Source: Jatrophihabitans sp.
GTDB taxonomy: Bacteria; Actinomycetota; Actinomycetes; Mycobacteriales; Jatrophihabitantaceae
Direction: 5' to 3'
Length of the DNA: 64,000 nucleotides
NCBI GenBank assembly: GCA_036399055.1
Contig: DASWNX010000004.1
Location: forward strand, 62,001 to 126,000
The notes beneath the pieces were generated by a model. The model was not told the DNA's origin. It ran no database searches and saw only the letters and a program-made list of their open reading frames with translations. Both the position numbers and the translations under genes were made by a program. Position 1 is the stretch's first letter. Every line of letters begins with the position of its first letter. This document shows positions 1 through 8,931 of the stretch, piece after piece.

Positions 1-2
1 TC

Positions 3-134
3 GGGGGCGCCGGCTCGCATCTGGTCGCCGCGCTGGCCGCGTCGAACTGCCTGGTCGTCATCGATGAGGACGTGACCGAGGTGGTTCCGGGTTCGCGGGT
101 GACAGTTCAGCCGCTGATGCTCGCCCAGCGCTGA
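3..134 (+). CDS. C-terminal end of a gephyrin-like molybdopterin protein (Glp/MoeA), 5' partial
   Basis: The reading frame enters from the left edge and stops at TGA 132-134, giving the last 43 residues. They include a GAGSH..AAL start, a NCLVVI strand and the closing PGSRVTVQPL segment typical of MoeA domain IV. The family inserts molybdenum into molybdopterin; in corynebacteria a gephyrin-like paralogue (Glp) instead works in cell division with the membrane receptor GlpR. The following genes (rimJ-like, then a membrane protein) match the actinobacterial moeA-rimJ-membrane protein order seen in Mycobacterium, which supports the Glp reading. Only the tail is visible, so catalytic residues cannot be checked. 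Confidence 0.75.
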   Translation, partial: GGAGSHLVAALAASNCLVVIDEDVTEVVPGSRVTVQPLMLAQR

Positions 135-135
135 G

Positions 136-759
136 ATGTCGCAGCTGCATCCGGGTTGGCCGGCGGTGCTGACCGCCGGACCCGTGACGCTGCGACCGCT
201 GCGCCGGCGCGACGGCGGAGCCTGGAGCCGCAGCCGGATGGCCAACGCCGAATGGCTGGCGAGGTGGGAGCCGACCTCAAGCCAGTCCTGGCACAGCCGC
301 AACTCGGTCGCCGAGTACCACCGGGCGCTGTCACGGCTGCGCTCGGCGGCAAGGCTCGGGACGATGCTGCCGTTCGCGATCGTCTACGGCGACCGGCTGG
401 TCGGCCAGCTGAACGTGTCCAACGTGGTACGCGGAGCGCTTCGCTCGTGCAGCGTCGGCTACTGGATCGACTCCTCGGTGGCCGGCCGCGGGATCACGCC
501 GACCGCCTTGGCGCTGGCCATCGACCACTGCCTGACCGAGGCCCTGCTGCACCGGGTCGAGGTGAACATCCGGCCCGAGAACCACGCCAGCATCCGGGTG
601 GTGGAGAAGCTCAGCCTGCGCCAGGAGGGCTACCACGAGCGGTTCCTCAACATCGACGGCGGCTGGCGCGACCACCTGTGCTTCGCCATCACCACGGAGG
701 AGATTCAGACCGGCACCACCCTGTCCCGGCTGAGCGGCCTGCCGGTGCCGCCGGGCTGA
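136..759 (+). CDS. rimJ: GNAT acetyltransferase, RimJ/RimL-like
   Basis: This 207-residue protein has the GNAT fold pattern. An N-terminal substrate-binding strand region (VTLRPLRRRDGGAW) is followed by the GYWIDSSVAGRGITPTA acetyl-CoA loop near residues 112-130. The C-terminal part, NIRPENHASIRVVEKL, is the classic RimJ/RimL signature. The family acetylates N-terminal amino groups, for example of ribosomal proteins. The ATG at 136 lies one base after the stop of the upstream Glp/MoeA gene, so the two are probably co-transcribed and translationally coupled. Length is normal for the family. The true substrate is not inferable. Confidence 0.85.
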   Translation: MSQLHPGWPAVLTAGPVTLRPLRRRDGGAWSRSRMANAEWLARWEPTSSQSWHSRNSVAEYHRALSRLRSAARLGTMLPFAIVYGDRLVGQLNVSNVVRGALRSCSVGYWIDSSVAGRGITPTALALAIDHCLTEALLHRVEVNIRPENHASIRVVEKLSLRQEGYHERFLNIDGGWRDHLCFAITTEEIQTGTTLSRLSGLPVPPG

Positions 760-782
760 GCTGGACTGAGCGGCCTGAGCCG

Positions 783-823
783 CTGAGCTGCCTGAGCTGC
801 CTGAGCTGCCTGAGCTGCCTGAG
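783..823 (+). repeat. Short tandem repeat, 9-bp unit about 4.5 copies
   Basis: The unit CTGAGCTGC is repeated head to tail between the rimJ-like stop and the next gene. Degenerate CTGAGC elements precede it (about 759-782). It is non-coding and has the look of a slippage-generated minisatellite. Confidence 0.85.
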
Positions 824-949
824 ATTCTGCCTTCTTCCGAACCATAAAGCGGCACTTGACATTGACACCCGGCGCGCCTGCGGACATCGGGCGAAGCGGC
901 GTCTTAGCGTTGCCTGCATAGCTGGGACAGGTGTGACAGGAGATGGTGG

Positions 950-1687
950 ATGATTTCGCCGACGATGACGGTGCTGGTGCTGGCCGTCCTCTGGCTGATC
1001 GTCCTGGTACCGATGCTCGTCAAGCGCAAGGACGACCGCGCCGGCGAGCGCTCGGTCGCCCGGTTCGGCGGCGCGATGCGGGCGCTGGCCAGCCACGGCC
1101 CCCTCGCTGACACCACCCGGTCGGCCGCGGCTGAGGACCGAGCCGGCCGCCGACCAGCCAGCCACGCTCAAGTGTTCATCCCTGGGGGCCCGTTGCGGCC
1201 GCAGGTTCCACCCGCGGGCCGCCGTCCGGTGCCCGCCGCCCTGGAGGCAGTTATGTACCCCGACCAGATCGCCAAGGCCGACATGTCCGACGCTCGCCGT
1301 CAGATGATGGCTCGCCGCCAGCGGTCACTAGCCATCCTCACGGCCGGGACGGTCATCGGACTGCTGTGGGTGCTGATAGCCGGCGGCGCGCTGGCCTGGA
1401 CTCTCACCTTCGTCTTCACGGCCTCGCTGGCCAGCTACCTGCTGTTCCTGCGCAACCAGGCTCTGCATGACCGGGCACGTCGGGAGCAGCGCCAGCAGCG
1501 GTCCGGCCTGGCCAAGCCCCGGGGGTATGACGCGACCGAGCAGCTTCCCTACCGAGCCGACGCCGAGACCGTAGTCCGGATCGACGATGAGGACGTGCAG
1601 CTGCGCGGAGCCGCCGACACCGTGGACCTCACCGGCCTCTACGTCGAGGAGCAGTTCGACGAGCGGTCGATGCGCCGGGCAGTCTGA
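950..1687 (+). CDS. Membrane protein of the GlpR type (gephyrin-like receptor candidate)
   Basis: The 245-residue protein has one N-terminal transmembrane helix (about residues 6-25, MTVLVLAVLWLIVLVP). A charged, disordered stretch follows, then a hairpin of two helices (about 125-170), then an acidic tail. This architecture and its position after Glp/MoeA and RimJ match the corynebacterial GlpR receptor and mycobacterial Rv0996-type proteins. Known for those families: GlpR anchors Glp at the division septum. Function here is inferred from order and topology, not from a conserved catalytic motif. An AGGAG-like site ends 7-8 bases before the ATG at 950. Confidence 0.65.
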   Translation: MISPTMTVLVLAVLWLIVLVPMLVKRKDDRAGERSVARFGGAMRALASHGPLADTTRSAAAEDRAGRRPASHAQVFIPGGPLRPQVPPAGRRPVPAALEAVMYPDQIAKADMSDARRQMMARRQRSLAILTAGTVIGLLWVLIAGGALAWTLTFVFTASLASYLLFLRNQALHDRARREQRQQRSGLAKPRGYDATEQLPYRADAETVVRIDDEDVQLRGAADTVDLTGLYVEEQFDERSMRRAV

Positions 1688-1776
1688 CGGCGCTGCCGCG
1701 ATCGCGCAGGGCAGTCGACGGCGCCGCCCGGTGAGGTCGGTCGAATTGGCAGGCTGGTAATCTTCGGTCTTGGTTG

Positions 1777-1853
1777 GGGGCTGTGGCGCAGTCCGGTAGC
1801 GCACCTCGTTCGCATCGAGGGGGCCAGGGGTTCGAATCCCCTCAGCTCCACCA
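1777..1853 (+). tRNA. tRNA-Ala(CGC)
   Basis: A full cloverleaf can be drawn: acceptor GGGGCTG with CAGCTCC, including the G3-U70 pair diagnostic of alanine; D arm GCGC/GCGC; anticodon stem CCTCG/CGAGG with loop TTCGCAT (anticodon CGC); T arm AGGGG TTCGAAT CCCCT; and an encoded CCA end at 1851-1853. Its 3' 47 bases are repeated exactly at 28,867-28,913, so this gene is the integration site of the mobile element and stays intact at the left end. Confidence 0.97.
1807..1853 (+). repeat. attL, 47-bp direct repeat within tRNA-Ala
   Basis: Identical base for base to 28,867-28,913; identity breaks at 1806 (T versus C) and 1854 (C versus T). It covers the anticodon stem-loop to the CCA end, the usual tRNA segment used by tyrosine integrases. 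Confidence 0.96.
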
Positions 1854-2241
1854 CACAAGCCCGGATTCTCGGGGATGACGTATCTCCGGCTTAGGCGGAA
1901 GGTGCGGCTTGACCCCCAGTTGACCCTCGAACTGGTCGTCACGGCACGGCACTCCCCGAGTCGCCTGGGATCCGAACGGCACGAATTTGGGGCTACTCCG
2001 CTTCGAGCGATGAGGGGCGAGTGGTCAGGAGCGAGGGCCTTCTGGCCCCGATTTGTTATAAATTCGTGACCCCGGGTCTGGCACTAACGGTCACCCTTCC
2101 TGACCTGCCCTTATGAAGGCCACGAGAAGCGGCCGGCCGAAGGGACATCGTCATGAGAGCTCAGCCAACCCCGAGTGATGTAGCCAACATCGTCGAGCTC
2201 CCACCCGGAAAGCAGTCGGGAGGGGCCCCTCGGGCAACGCC
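1854..2241. other. Left-end intergenic region of the element
   Basis: No convincing gene is seen. The stretch contains an AT-rich patch near 2053-2068 (TTTGTTATAAATTCG) that could be part of a promoter or arm-type integrase sites for the excisionase side. I see no terminator directly after the tRNA; the probable native tRNA terminator lies beyond attR. Confidence 0.5.
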
Positions 2242-2460
2242 ATGCTGGGCGGTTCGCAGCGTGCGGTGTTGCCGGCCGTCCTGGACGTGCCGCAGGCAGC
2301 ACGCCTGCTCGGAATCGGTCGAACGCTCGCCTACGAACTTGTGCGCACCGATCAGTGGCCCACACCTGTCCTGCGCATAGGCCGTCTCATCAGGATTCCA
2401 TCTCGACCCCTGATCGAACTGGTCTCGACCGGGTACCCAACCAATACCGCCGACGGTTGA
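2242..2460 (+). CDS. Excisionase-like helix-turn-helix protein
   Basis: The 72-residue protein is a MerR/AlpA-type winged helix. LDVPQAARLLGIGRTLAYELV (about residues 15-35) gives the helix-turn-helix and LRIGRLIRIPSRPLIELV the wing and last helix. Proteins of this kind bend att DNA and direct tyrosine integrases towards excision, or act as small regulators. It is the first gene inside attL, the opposite end from the integrase; on circularisation the two would lie close together. The ATG at 2242 has a poor ribosome site, and a GTG at 2266 is an alternative start. Confidence 0.7.
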   Translation: MLGGSQRAVLPAVLDVPQAARLLGIGRTLAYELVRTDQWPTPVLRIGRLIRIPSRPLIELVSTGYPTNTADG

Positions 2461-2541
2461 CTCGACCGAGGGCGATGAACGCTGCAGCCCGACACGCGCT
2501 GACCAGGTGTCGAAGCCCGTGAGCCATCCGAGCCGGGGACG

Positions 2542-3375
2542 TTGGCCGCGTCGAAGCAGGGGGAGGTCGGGGCCGCCTCTCACGGGTGTGGGGCGGCCTC
2601 GACCCGCACCGACCCGTTCACCGATGCCGCACGAGGCGGCTGGCCGGTGGACGCGTCCTCCGGGCAGCCGGTCTATCGGCTGGAGGAGTGGTGGGTGAGT
2701 GTGGTCGCGGCTCACGCGGGAGCCGGTGCGTCCACGGTCGCGCTGGCGATCGCCGATGCGGCCGCCGCAGTGGGCAGGGGAGCGCACCTTGTCGAGACGG
2801 CTCATCCAACCCGGTCCGGCCTGGTCGCCGTAGCCGATGCCGAACTGGGCGTCGACCCGAGCGGGGCGTGGCGGCTCGGTAGTCGCGGCCGCGTAACTAT
2901 CCACCAGCGGGCGAGCGACGACAGCCTGACCGGCTGGCCCGCGCTGGCTGCCTCGGATGACGGCCTGGTCGTCATCGACCTTGGCTCACCGATGTCCGAC
3001 AGCCTGACCCGGCTCTCCACCGGCGGTTGGCCCACGGTGGTCGTGTGTCGCCCGACCGTGCCAGGAGTGCGGCTGGTCGAGCAGGTCCTCAACGCGGTCA
3101 CCGGCCCGGTGATCGTCGCGTCCGTAGGCGCCGCCAGGTGGCCCGGCGAGGTGAGCGCCAGCCTCGGTCCCCGGCTGCGGGCACTGCGCGGGGGTAACGC
3201 CGTCGTGACCGTGCCTACCGTTCGCCGGCTCGAGGTCACCGGTCTGACTAGCTCCCCCTTACCGAAGCCGGTCGCTGCCGTTGGCCGGGCGCTGCTGGAA
3301 CTGCTAGACGCCACCCACTCAGGCGACACGACCGCGTCGGCGCAGTCGGCGCCGCTAATGAAAGGAACCGAGTGA
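2542..3375 (+). CDS. MinD/ParA-fold protein with degenerate P-loop, start of conjugation operon
   Basis: The product is up to 277 residues. The core begins near residue 50 (WWVSVVAAHAGAGAST), which resembles a deviant Walker A motif but lacks the lysine. A Walker-B-like strand (GLVVIDLGSP) lies near 150-160. Related fold proteins occur at the head of actinobacterial ICE transfer operons. Without the lysine, ATP hydrolysis is doubtful, and a structural or localisation role is possible. The chosen start is TTG 2542; a GTG near 2697 would remove the disordered N terminus. The stop overlaps the next start (GTGA). Confidence 0.5.
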   Translation: MAASKQGEVGAASHGCGAASTRTDPFTDAARGGWPVDASSGQPVYRLEEWWVSVVAAHAGAGASTVALAIADAAAAVGRGAHLVETAHPTRSGLVAVADAELGVDPSGAWRLGSRGRVTIHQRASDDSLTGWPALAASDDGLVVIDLGSPMSDSLTRLSTGGWPTVVVCRPTVPGVRLVEQVLNAVTGPVIVASVGAARWPGEVSASLGPRLRALRGGNAVVTVPTVRRLEVTGLTSSPLPKPVAAVGRALLELLDATHSGDTTASAQSAPLMKGTE

Positions 3376-3712
3376 CGACTGCGATGAGCGACGTGCTCGC
3401 GACGAAGCTTCTAGTGGTGATGGCGGCGCCGCCCACCCCCTCACCGACGTCCAATGGTGGTGTCTGTCCGCAGGCGCCACCAGGAATGCAGAGCTGGGCT
3501 GACCAAGTCCTGGCGTGGGTGAAGTGGGGGGTGCTGGCCATCCTGGCCATCTCGTTCTTGTCTCCGTCGGGATGCTGATCTGGGGCCGGGTGACTCATCA
3601 CCCCAAGGGCGCCCGGCTCGGTTTCGACGGGCTGATGATCTGCCTGGTTGGCGCCATCGTCTACGTCGTCGGCTACGTGATCATCAGCAGCATCACCGGA
3701 AGCGGCTGCTGA
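3372..3712 (+). pseudogene. Small two-helix membrane protein, frameshifted (VirB2/PrgI-position protein)
   Basis: The frame from GTG 3372 encodes an N-terminal stretch with a hydrophobic helix (WVKWGVLAILAIS) but ends at 3576-3578. The continuation is in the -1 frame: VLVSVGMLIWG, then a second helix (LMICLVGAIVYVVGYVII), ending at 3712. Joined near 3550-3560 the two make a protein of about 113 residues with two helices, the size and place expected for the small inner-membrane protein preceding VirB6-like genes. A one-base loss (mutation or sequencing error) is the simplest reading; no classic slippery heptamer is present. The last base overlaps the next ATG. Confidence 0.6.
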
Positions 3713-4563
3713 TGATCAGCCGCCGCGGCGCCAACCACCAACCAGCTGCCGAGTGGTCCCGCCGAAAGATGCTCGCCCTGCTGATCGGCGCCGGCGCGAC
3801 AGGGGTGTTGCTCGTCGTCGGGATCGTGCTGGCCGTGGTCTACGCCGTTGCCCCTGTTGGGCACACGGCGGAACAAAAAACGACCAGCACCAGCAGCTCG
3901 ACGGGCGGCGGTACCGGGACGTCGATGCGATCCGGCACCGCAGTCGACCCACGTGACGCACTAGCCGACAAGCCGATGCCCACCGTCGATGAGGACGCCT
4001 CTCACCCCGGGCCGGTGTCGACGCACGACCCCGGCGTGCCGATCATCCTGCCCGCTCCGACGAGCATCGGGCCGGCGAAGGTTCCGACTGGCTTCCCGCG
4101 CACCCCACAGGGAGCCATGGCGCAGTTGGCCGCGATCGACCAGACCGCGCTGCAGTCAAGCACCCTCGCGGGTGCCCGCGAAGTCATCCGGGCCTGGGCT
4201 CTGCCCGGCGGACCCACTAGCAGCTGGTCGGGTGTGCGGGCGATGGCCGAGTTCTTCAACGCCGCCGGGCTGTCCGGCGGTGGCAACAGCCGGCTGGCGA
4301 TCGTGGCCACCCCGCTGATGGGGTTGATCAAGGGCAGTGTCGGTGCGGACTTCGTGCTGCCCTGCGTCGATTTCGAGGTCGACGTGACCCTGCAGCAGAC
4401 CGCGCGAGGGGCGGCGGCGGACTGCCAGCGGATGGTCTGGACCGGCGCTCGCTGGATGATCGGCCCCGGCTCCGAGCCCGCGCCCGCCCCGTCGGTCTGG
4501 CCGGGTACCGACACCGCGCTTGCCGTCGGCTACCGCGACTTGCGGCAGGAGGCCCTCCGATGA
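3712..4563 (+). CDS. Membrane-anchored conjugation protein, VirB8-position
   Basis: The 283-residue protein has a cytoplasmic basic N terminus and one transmembrane helix (about residues 19-43). A Ser/Thr/Gly-rich linker follows, then an extracytoplasmic domain of about 150 residues (from QGAMAQLAAID) with the size and helix-strand pattern of NTF2/VirB8-like domains. In T4SS operons such proteins are bitopic scaffold components of the channel. The VirB8 assignment rests on topology and position rather than a diagnostic motif. It overlaps both neighbours by ATGA, so it belongs to one translationally coupled operon. Confidence 0.55.
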   Translation: MISRRGANHQPAAEWSRRKMLALLIGAGATGVLLVVGIVLAVVYAVAPVGHTAEQKTTSTSSSTGGGTGTSMRSGTAVDPRDALADKPMPTVDEDASHPGPVSTHDPGVPIILPAPTSIGPAKVPTGFPRTPQGAMAQLAAIDQTALQSSTLAGAREVIRAWALPGGPTSSWSGVRAMAEFFNAAGLSGGGNSRLAIVATPLMGLIKGSVGADFVLPCVDFEVDVTLQQTARGAAADCQRMVWTGARWMIGPGSEPAPAPSVWPGTDTALAVGYRDLRQEALR

Positions 4564-6056
4564 GCGGCGCCGCTGTGCTCGCTGCCGGCTGCCACCACCT
4601 GCCGTGTCCTGGGCAGCAGGTCGAGGCGTTCGGCCTCGGCGATGCCAACCCGCTGAAGTGGCTCGGCACCGCAGCTTCAGCCGCCGCGGGCGATGCCTGG
4701 CTTACCTCGATGACCGGCCTGTGGTCGGCCGCGCTCTGGCTGCTGAAACTGGCCTTTCAGATCATCGACGCCTTCACCACACCCGACTTATCCGCTGCCG
4801 GCCCGATGGGCTCGGTGCTTCCGACGACGCTGTGGCTCGGCGCCACGCTGGCCGTGATCATGATGTTCACCCAACTAAGCGTGGCTCTGATCCGCCGCGA
4901 CGGCGAGTCCATAGGGCGCGTCCTGATTGGCATCGCCCAATTCGGGCTCGTGTGGGTCGCCTACCTCGGGCTCGCGGCCGGATTCGTCGCGGCGGCCTCC
5001 GGTCTCGAGCAGGGAATCTTGGAGCAGATGCTGCACGTCCAGGAGCTGTCCGAGGTCGATCTGAGCGCGTCGTTCCCGGACAAGATCACCGACATCACGC
5101 TGGCCACCGTGCTCGGCGTGCTCGGGGTGTTCATCGTCATCCCGGCCGCGTTCTTTTACGTGCTGATCATGTTCGTCCGCGAGGCCGCGCTGATCATCCT
5201 GGTGGCCACAGCCCCGATCTCGGCCGGCGGCCTCGTCAGCGAGATCGGCAAGGTGTGGTTCTGGAAGACGCTGCGCTGGTTCTTCTCCTGCCTGCTGATC
5301 TCGCCGATGGCCGCGTTAGTGCTCGGCGTCGGGGTGAAGTTGTCGACCGGCGTCATCGACGCTCCCAAACCGCTGATGTGCGGTGGCACGTTGTGCGACC
5401 CACTGAACGCCAAGCAGGTTAGCGATTTCGCGAACGCCACCAACACCGCGCACGCCGGGATGGCGGTTGTCGGCTGCATCGTGATCGCGATCGGCGCCTG
5501 CTGCCCGATGATCCTGTTCCGGCTGCTCGCCTTCGTCGAGCCCGGCACCGCCTCGGGTGCGGCGCTGCGGCAGTCGTGGTCCAACGCTGGCGGCATGTCC
5601 GGGATCATCGGCGGCGGTGCCCAGTCCGCCGGCAGCTCGGCCGCGACTCAGAGCAGCGGCGATGGCCGCTCCGGTGGCGAGTCCCAGACGCAATCGAGGC
5701 TTTCCAGCGCGCTGGGCGCGTTCGGGATGGGCATGCAGGCCGCCACCTCATTCGCGCACAGGGCAGCCGATCTCAGCTCGGACATCCTCGGCCAGGCCGG
5801 CGTCGGCTCACCGGGCTACAGCATGACCCCGACCGACGAGCGCAGCAGCCGCAGCTCCGACCGCGGTCGGTCTTCCGGCAAGGGGTCGTCTGGTTCAAGG
5901 AGCGGACCCGGCGGTGCCGGCAGTGAATCTGGCGGCGGGTCGATGCCTGAGCTCCCAACGCCTCCCATGCCAGGCGGCGCTCGTCCCAGCGGCGGCGCCG
6001 GTGGCGCGGGCGTGGCGGGCGGGTCTGAGGCAACGGCCGCGGTGGTCGCGCTGTGA
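4560..6056 (+). CDS. Polytopic TrbL/VirB6-like conjugation membrane protein
   Basis: The 498-residue protein has about seven hydrophobic helices between residues 50 and 330 (for example LWLGATLAVIMMFT and VLGVLGVFIVIPAAFFYVLI), followed by a 160-residue Ser/Gly/Pro-rich disordered tail. The helix block, the REAALIILVATAPIS loop and the tail are characteristic of actinobacterial TrbL/VirB6-type channel proteins. It would form the inner-membrane conduit of the T4SS. ATGA and GTGA overlaps join it to both neighbours. It is intact, in contrast to the ATPase and coupling protein downstream. Confidence 0.75.
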   Translation: MSGAAVLAAGCHHLPCPGQQVEAFGLGDANPLKWLGTAASAAAGDAWLTSMTGLWSAALWLLKLAFQIIDAFTTPDLSAAGPMGSVLPTTLWLGATLAVIMMFTQLSVALIRRDGESIGRVLIGIAQFGLVWVAYLGLAAGFVAAASGLEQGILEQMLHVQELSEVDLSASFPDKITDITLATVLGVLGVFIVIPAAFFYVLIMFVREAALIILVATAPISAGGLVSEIGKVWFWKTLRWFFSCLLISPMAALVLGVGVKLSTGVIDAPKPLMCGGTLCDPLNAKQVSDFANATNTAHAGMAVVGCIVIAIGACCPMILFRLLAFVEPGTASGAALRQSWSNAGGMSGIIGGGAQSAGSSAATQSSGDGRSGGESQTQSRLSSALGAFGMGMQAATSFAHRAADLSSDILGQAGVGSPGYSMTPTDERSSRSSDRGRSSGKGSSGSRSGPGGAGSESGGGSMPELPTPPMPGGARPSGGAGGAGVAGGSEATAAVVAL

Positions 6057-7594
6057 CTCGCCAATTCGATGCCCATGTCAGCCCGGTTCGTTACGGCGGC
6101 TGGTCGAAAGATAGGCAGGGCTGGTTCCTCGGCCTCGGTGGTGGGTCGTGGATCGCGATCCTGCTGGGTGGCCTGCCGCTGCTGATCGCCGCAGGAGCGC
6201 GCCAGTGGCTGGCCGCGCTGGGTTGGCTGCCGGCGTGGGCGGTGCTGATTGTGCTTGTCGCCGTTCCCGTTCGGGGCCGCTCGGCGTTCCGCTGGGCGAT
6301 TGATTCCCTCCTTCGTTGCATGGGGGTTGTCATGCGTTGGACTGACTGGCAGTCGAAGGCTGCTGCGGGTGCCGTGGAGAGGTTCGACGAGGCCGACCTG
6401 CCCGGCGTGCTGTCAGGTGTCCGCACCCATGACGAGCCGCCGTTCGGTCCGCTGTTGGCCCGTCCGGCGATCGTCGCCGACAACCGCGAGCGCACCTGGG
6501 CGGTCGTCGCCCGCATCACGCACCCTGGCATCGGCCTGTCGGAGGTGCTGGCGCGGACTCGGATGGGCAATGGCCTGTCCGAGCTGCTCGATGGTGCCGC
6601 GACCGCGGAATTGGTGTCGGTGATCGCGTTACAGATCCGCACTGTCCCCGACGACGGCGCCGAACGCTCCGCATGGCTGCAGGCCAACCTGCGCAAGGAC
6701 GCACCGAATTTGGCGCTGGCGGTTAACGCAGAGCTGGCGCAGCTGATGACCCAGGCCGGGGTGCGGCACGAGGCGTTCGTGACGGTCGTCGTGCCGGAAG
6801 GGCGGATCGCGAAGCAGGCCAAAGAGGCCGGCGGCGGCGTCGACGGCCGCGCCCGGGTGCTGTACGGGGTGATGGGCGGGATCGAAGCGCGACTGATGGG
6901 GCCGGTCGGTTGCACCAGCGTGGCCTGGCTGGACTCACCCGCGCTGGCGGCGGCGATCCGAACCGGCTTCGCGCCGGGTGACCGGGCTGGGCTCACCGCG
7001 GCTGACATCGTCGCCCAGAGCGACCCTCACGTCGCGGCGACGTTGCCGATGGCCGCTGCCGGCCCTACGTCGACGCCCAACCCGGAGCGGCGCTACTACG
7101 CCCACGACGCCTGGCACTCGGCGACTTGCACGATCCTCCTGCCCGACAAGGGGGCAGTGATGGGGGCATTGGCACCGGTCTTCACGCCGACCACAGCGGG
7201 GCAGAGGCGCTCGGTGACCGTGTTCTTCGAGCCGATCAGCCACGACAAGGCCGATCGGATGGTCGGAGCTGAGTCGATGTCATCAGACCTCGCGGCCGAG
7301 ATCCGCCGCAAGAGCGGGTTCAAGGTTCGCGCCTCCCACCGCCGCGACGCCGCCAAGGTCGAAGGCCAGGACGTCCGGCTGGCCGACGGCAACGCCTTCG
7401 TGCGGGTGGGAATCGCCGCCGCGGTGACCGTGCCTGACACCTTGTCGATCACCGACTTCGGCAGACGGTTGGAATCTGACATCACCGGCTCCGGCTTCAA
7501 GCCGCTCCGGTTGGACTTGGCCCAGGACTCAGGGTTCGCCGCCGCCTGCATCCCGCTCGAGATCGGCTTGCCGAAGCGACGGGGTTCCAAATGA
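6053..7594 (+). CDS. SCO6880-family conjugation protein (PrgI plus VirB4 N-terminal-like)
   Basis: The 513-residue protein has two close N-terminal membrane helices (about residues 28-45 and 52-75), as in PrgI/VirB3. A long cytoplasmic region follows (for example GNGLSELLDG and VTVVVPEGRIAKQAKEAGGG) that corresponds to the non-ATPase N-terminal half of VirB4. In actinobacterial elements this half and the ATPase half are separate genes in this order. It would partner the VirB4-type ATPase encoded next, which is broken here. The start is GTG 6053, overlapping the previous stop. Confidence 0.75.
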   Translation: MTRQFDAHVSPVRYGGWSKDRQGWFLGLGGGSWIAILLGGLPLLIAAGARQWLAALGWLPAWAVLIVLVAVPVRGRSAFRWAIDSLLRCMGVVMRWTDWQSKAAAGAVERFDEADLPGVLSGVRTHDEPPFGPLLARPAIVADNRERTWAVVARITHPGIGLSEVLARTRMGNGLSELLDGAATAELVSVIALQIRTVPDDGAERSAWLQANLRKDAPNLALAVNAELAQLMTQAGVRHEAFVTVVVPEGRIAKQAKEAGGGVDGRARVLYGVMGGIEARLMGPVGCTSVAWLDSPALAAAIRTGFAPGDRAGLTAADIVAQSDPHVAATLPMAAAGPTSTPNPERRYYAHDAWHSATCTILLPDKGAVMGALAPVFTPTTAGQRRSVTVFFEPISHDKADRMVGAESMSSDLAAEIRRKSGFKVRASHRRDAAKVEGQDVRLADGNAFVRVGIAAAVTVPDTLSITDFGRRLESDITGSGFKPLRLDLAQDSGFAAACIPLEIGLPKRRGSK

Positions 7595-8407
7595 GCTTCC
7601 GAGGTCAGAAGCATCGCAATGGGAGAGGGGTTGCGCAGCTGGTGGCGGACTTCGGCCATCAACTGCCGCCGCTGGCACCGGCTCCGGCCCGGGCGAAGGA
7701 CGTCGACCCCTTTCAGGTGATGGTCGGCAGGCACGGTCGCTCTGGCCGTGCCTGCGGCTGGGCTCCGGTTCCTGCCCCGGTCGCGGCCTACCGGATGACA
7801 TCGGAGCAGGTCGGCGGGGTGTGGCCGCTGATCGCCGGTGACGGGCTCCCGTCGACCGGCGCGCAGATGGGCATCGACTTCCTGTCCGGTGGCGCGTTCC
7901 ACGTCGACCCGATCGCCTGGACGCTGCAGGGCACCGCTGGGGTCACCAACCCGAACATCATGTTTCTCGGCGCGCCCGGGCGAGGGAAGTCCGGCGCTGT
8001 GAAGATGTTCTGCCTGCGGATGATGGCCTTCGGGTACCGCACTCTGATTCTGGGCGATGTCAAGGACGAGTACGAGCCGTTGTGCCGCGCGCTCGGGGTC
8101 GAGCCGCACGCCGTCGGGCACGGCCTGCCCGCCCGCATCAACCCCCTCGATTTTGGGCCGCTGGGCAGCGACTGGACCGCGCTGCCCCGCGCCGAGGCGC
8201 AGCGCCGCGCGGCGATGGTGTTCTCCCGATGGCTGCTGCTGGTCCGGGGCCTGGTCGGCTCCCAACACGTGCCGTTCGACCCGAGCGCCGAGACCGCGGT
8301 CGGCCAGGTGATCCGTGACCTCACCGGTTACGCGTCCGGCGCCGACCGGATGGCCGAGAGGCCACCCAATGGTCCGGGCAGATCACCCACGTCCGGCGCA
8401 TCGGCTG
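7591..8407 (+). pseudogene. VirB4-type secretion ATPase with internal deletion
   Basis: The first about 250 residues are typical of the VirB4 ATPase half: PNIMFLGAPGRGKS (Walker A, near residue 132) and TLILGDVKDEYEPL. Directly after GYASGADRM (about 8352) the frame changes. In another frame follows the likely authentic C terminus GREATQWSGQITHVRRIG, stopping at 8406-8408. The roughly 200 residues between, including Walker B, are missing. Reading straight through would fuse the remnant to the next gene (stop 8931), which I regard as an artefact of the deletion. Loss of this motor should abolish T4SS-type transfer. Confidence 0.75.
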
Positions 8408-8445
8408 ATGACCGTGGATCAGGAGAAGTTCATGGAGCTAGCACG

Positions 8446-8931
8446 ATGACCGCGCCGCAGCAGCGACACCGGGACCCTCAGTCGATCGGCCAGGGCTGGG
8501 AGACCGCGGTGGCGATCCTCGGCAGCGCGCTACTGGTGCTCGGGCTCGCCGCGCTGTGTGGGCTGGGCGTAGCGTCGGCGTTGTTCGGGCGGGGCTGGGT
8601 GTGGCCGAGTGGGACAGATGCCATGGGTCACGTCATCGGTGGGTTGTTGACCGGACGTCCCGGCCAGGGCTTCGGAGACCGCCAAGCGACGCTGGTGGCC
8701 GGGCCGGTAGCGGTATACCTGTGCGTTGCGGTATGCGAGCTGGCGGCCATCGCCGCATCGATCACCGGTGCCGTGCTGGTCACGCGTTACCGGCGACCCG
8801 GTGACGCACGCGGTGGCATGGCCACCCGCAGCGAGGCCGAGCAGGTGCTCGGAATCAGCCGCCTGCGCGCTGCTCGCGCGATCATCCGTCCTGATCTTCA
8901 CGGGGCAAAAGCATCGAAGGGGAGCGGCTGA
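8446..8931 (+). CDS. Two-helix membrane protein preceding the coupling protein
   Basis: This 161-residue protein starts at ATG 8446 with GGAG 8 bases upstream. It is in frame with the truncated ATPase, which is why the two can be read as one protein. It has two transmembrane helices (about residues 20-46 and 82-106) and a soluble C-terminal segment with a short helix pair (SEAEQVLGISRLRAARA). In actinobacterial elements a separate small protein of this kind supplies the membrane anchor for a soluble TraG/VirD4 ATPase. A 13-codon minicistron (8408-8449) lies just upstream, overlapping by ATGA on both sides. Confidence 0.6.
   Translation: MTAPQQRHRDPQSIGQGWETAVAILGSALLVLGLAALCGLGVASALFGRGWVWPSGTDAMGHVIGGLLTGRPGQGFGDRQATLVAGPVAVYLCVAVCELAAIAASITGAVLVTRYRRPGDARGGMATRSEAEQVLGISRLRAARAIIRPDLHGAKASKGSG

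Noticed and set aside
7591..8931. A single 446-residue fusion of an ATPase and a membrane protein
   Set aside because: The ATPase C-terminal motif is found in another frame ending at 8,406, and the membrane protein has its own ATG and ribosome site at 8,446; the fusion is a by-product of the deletion.
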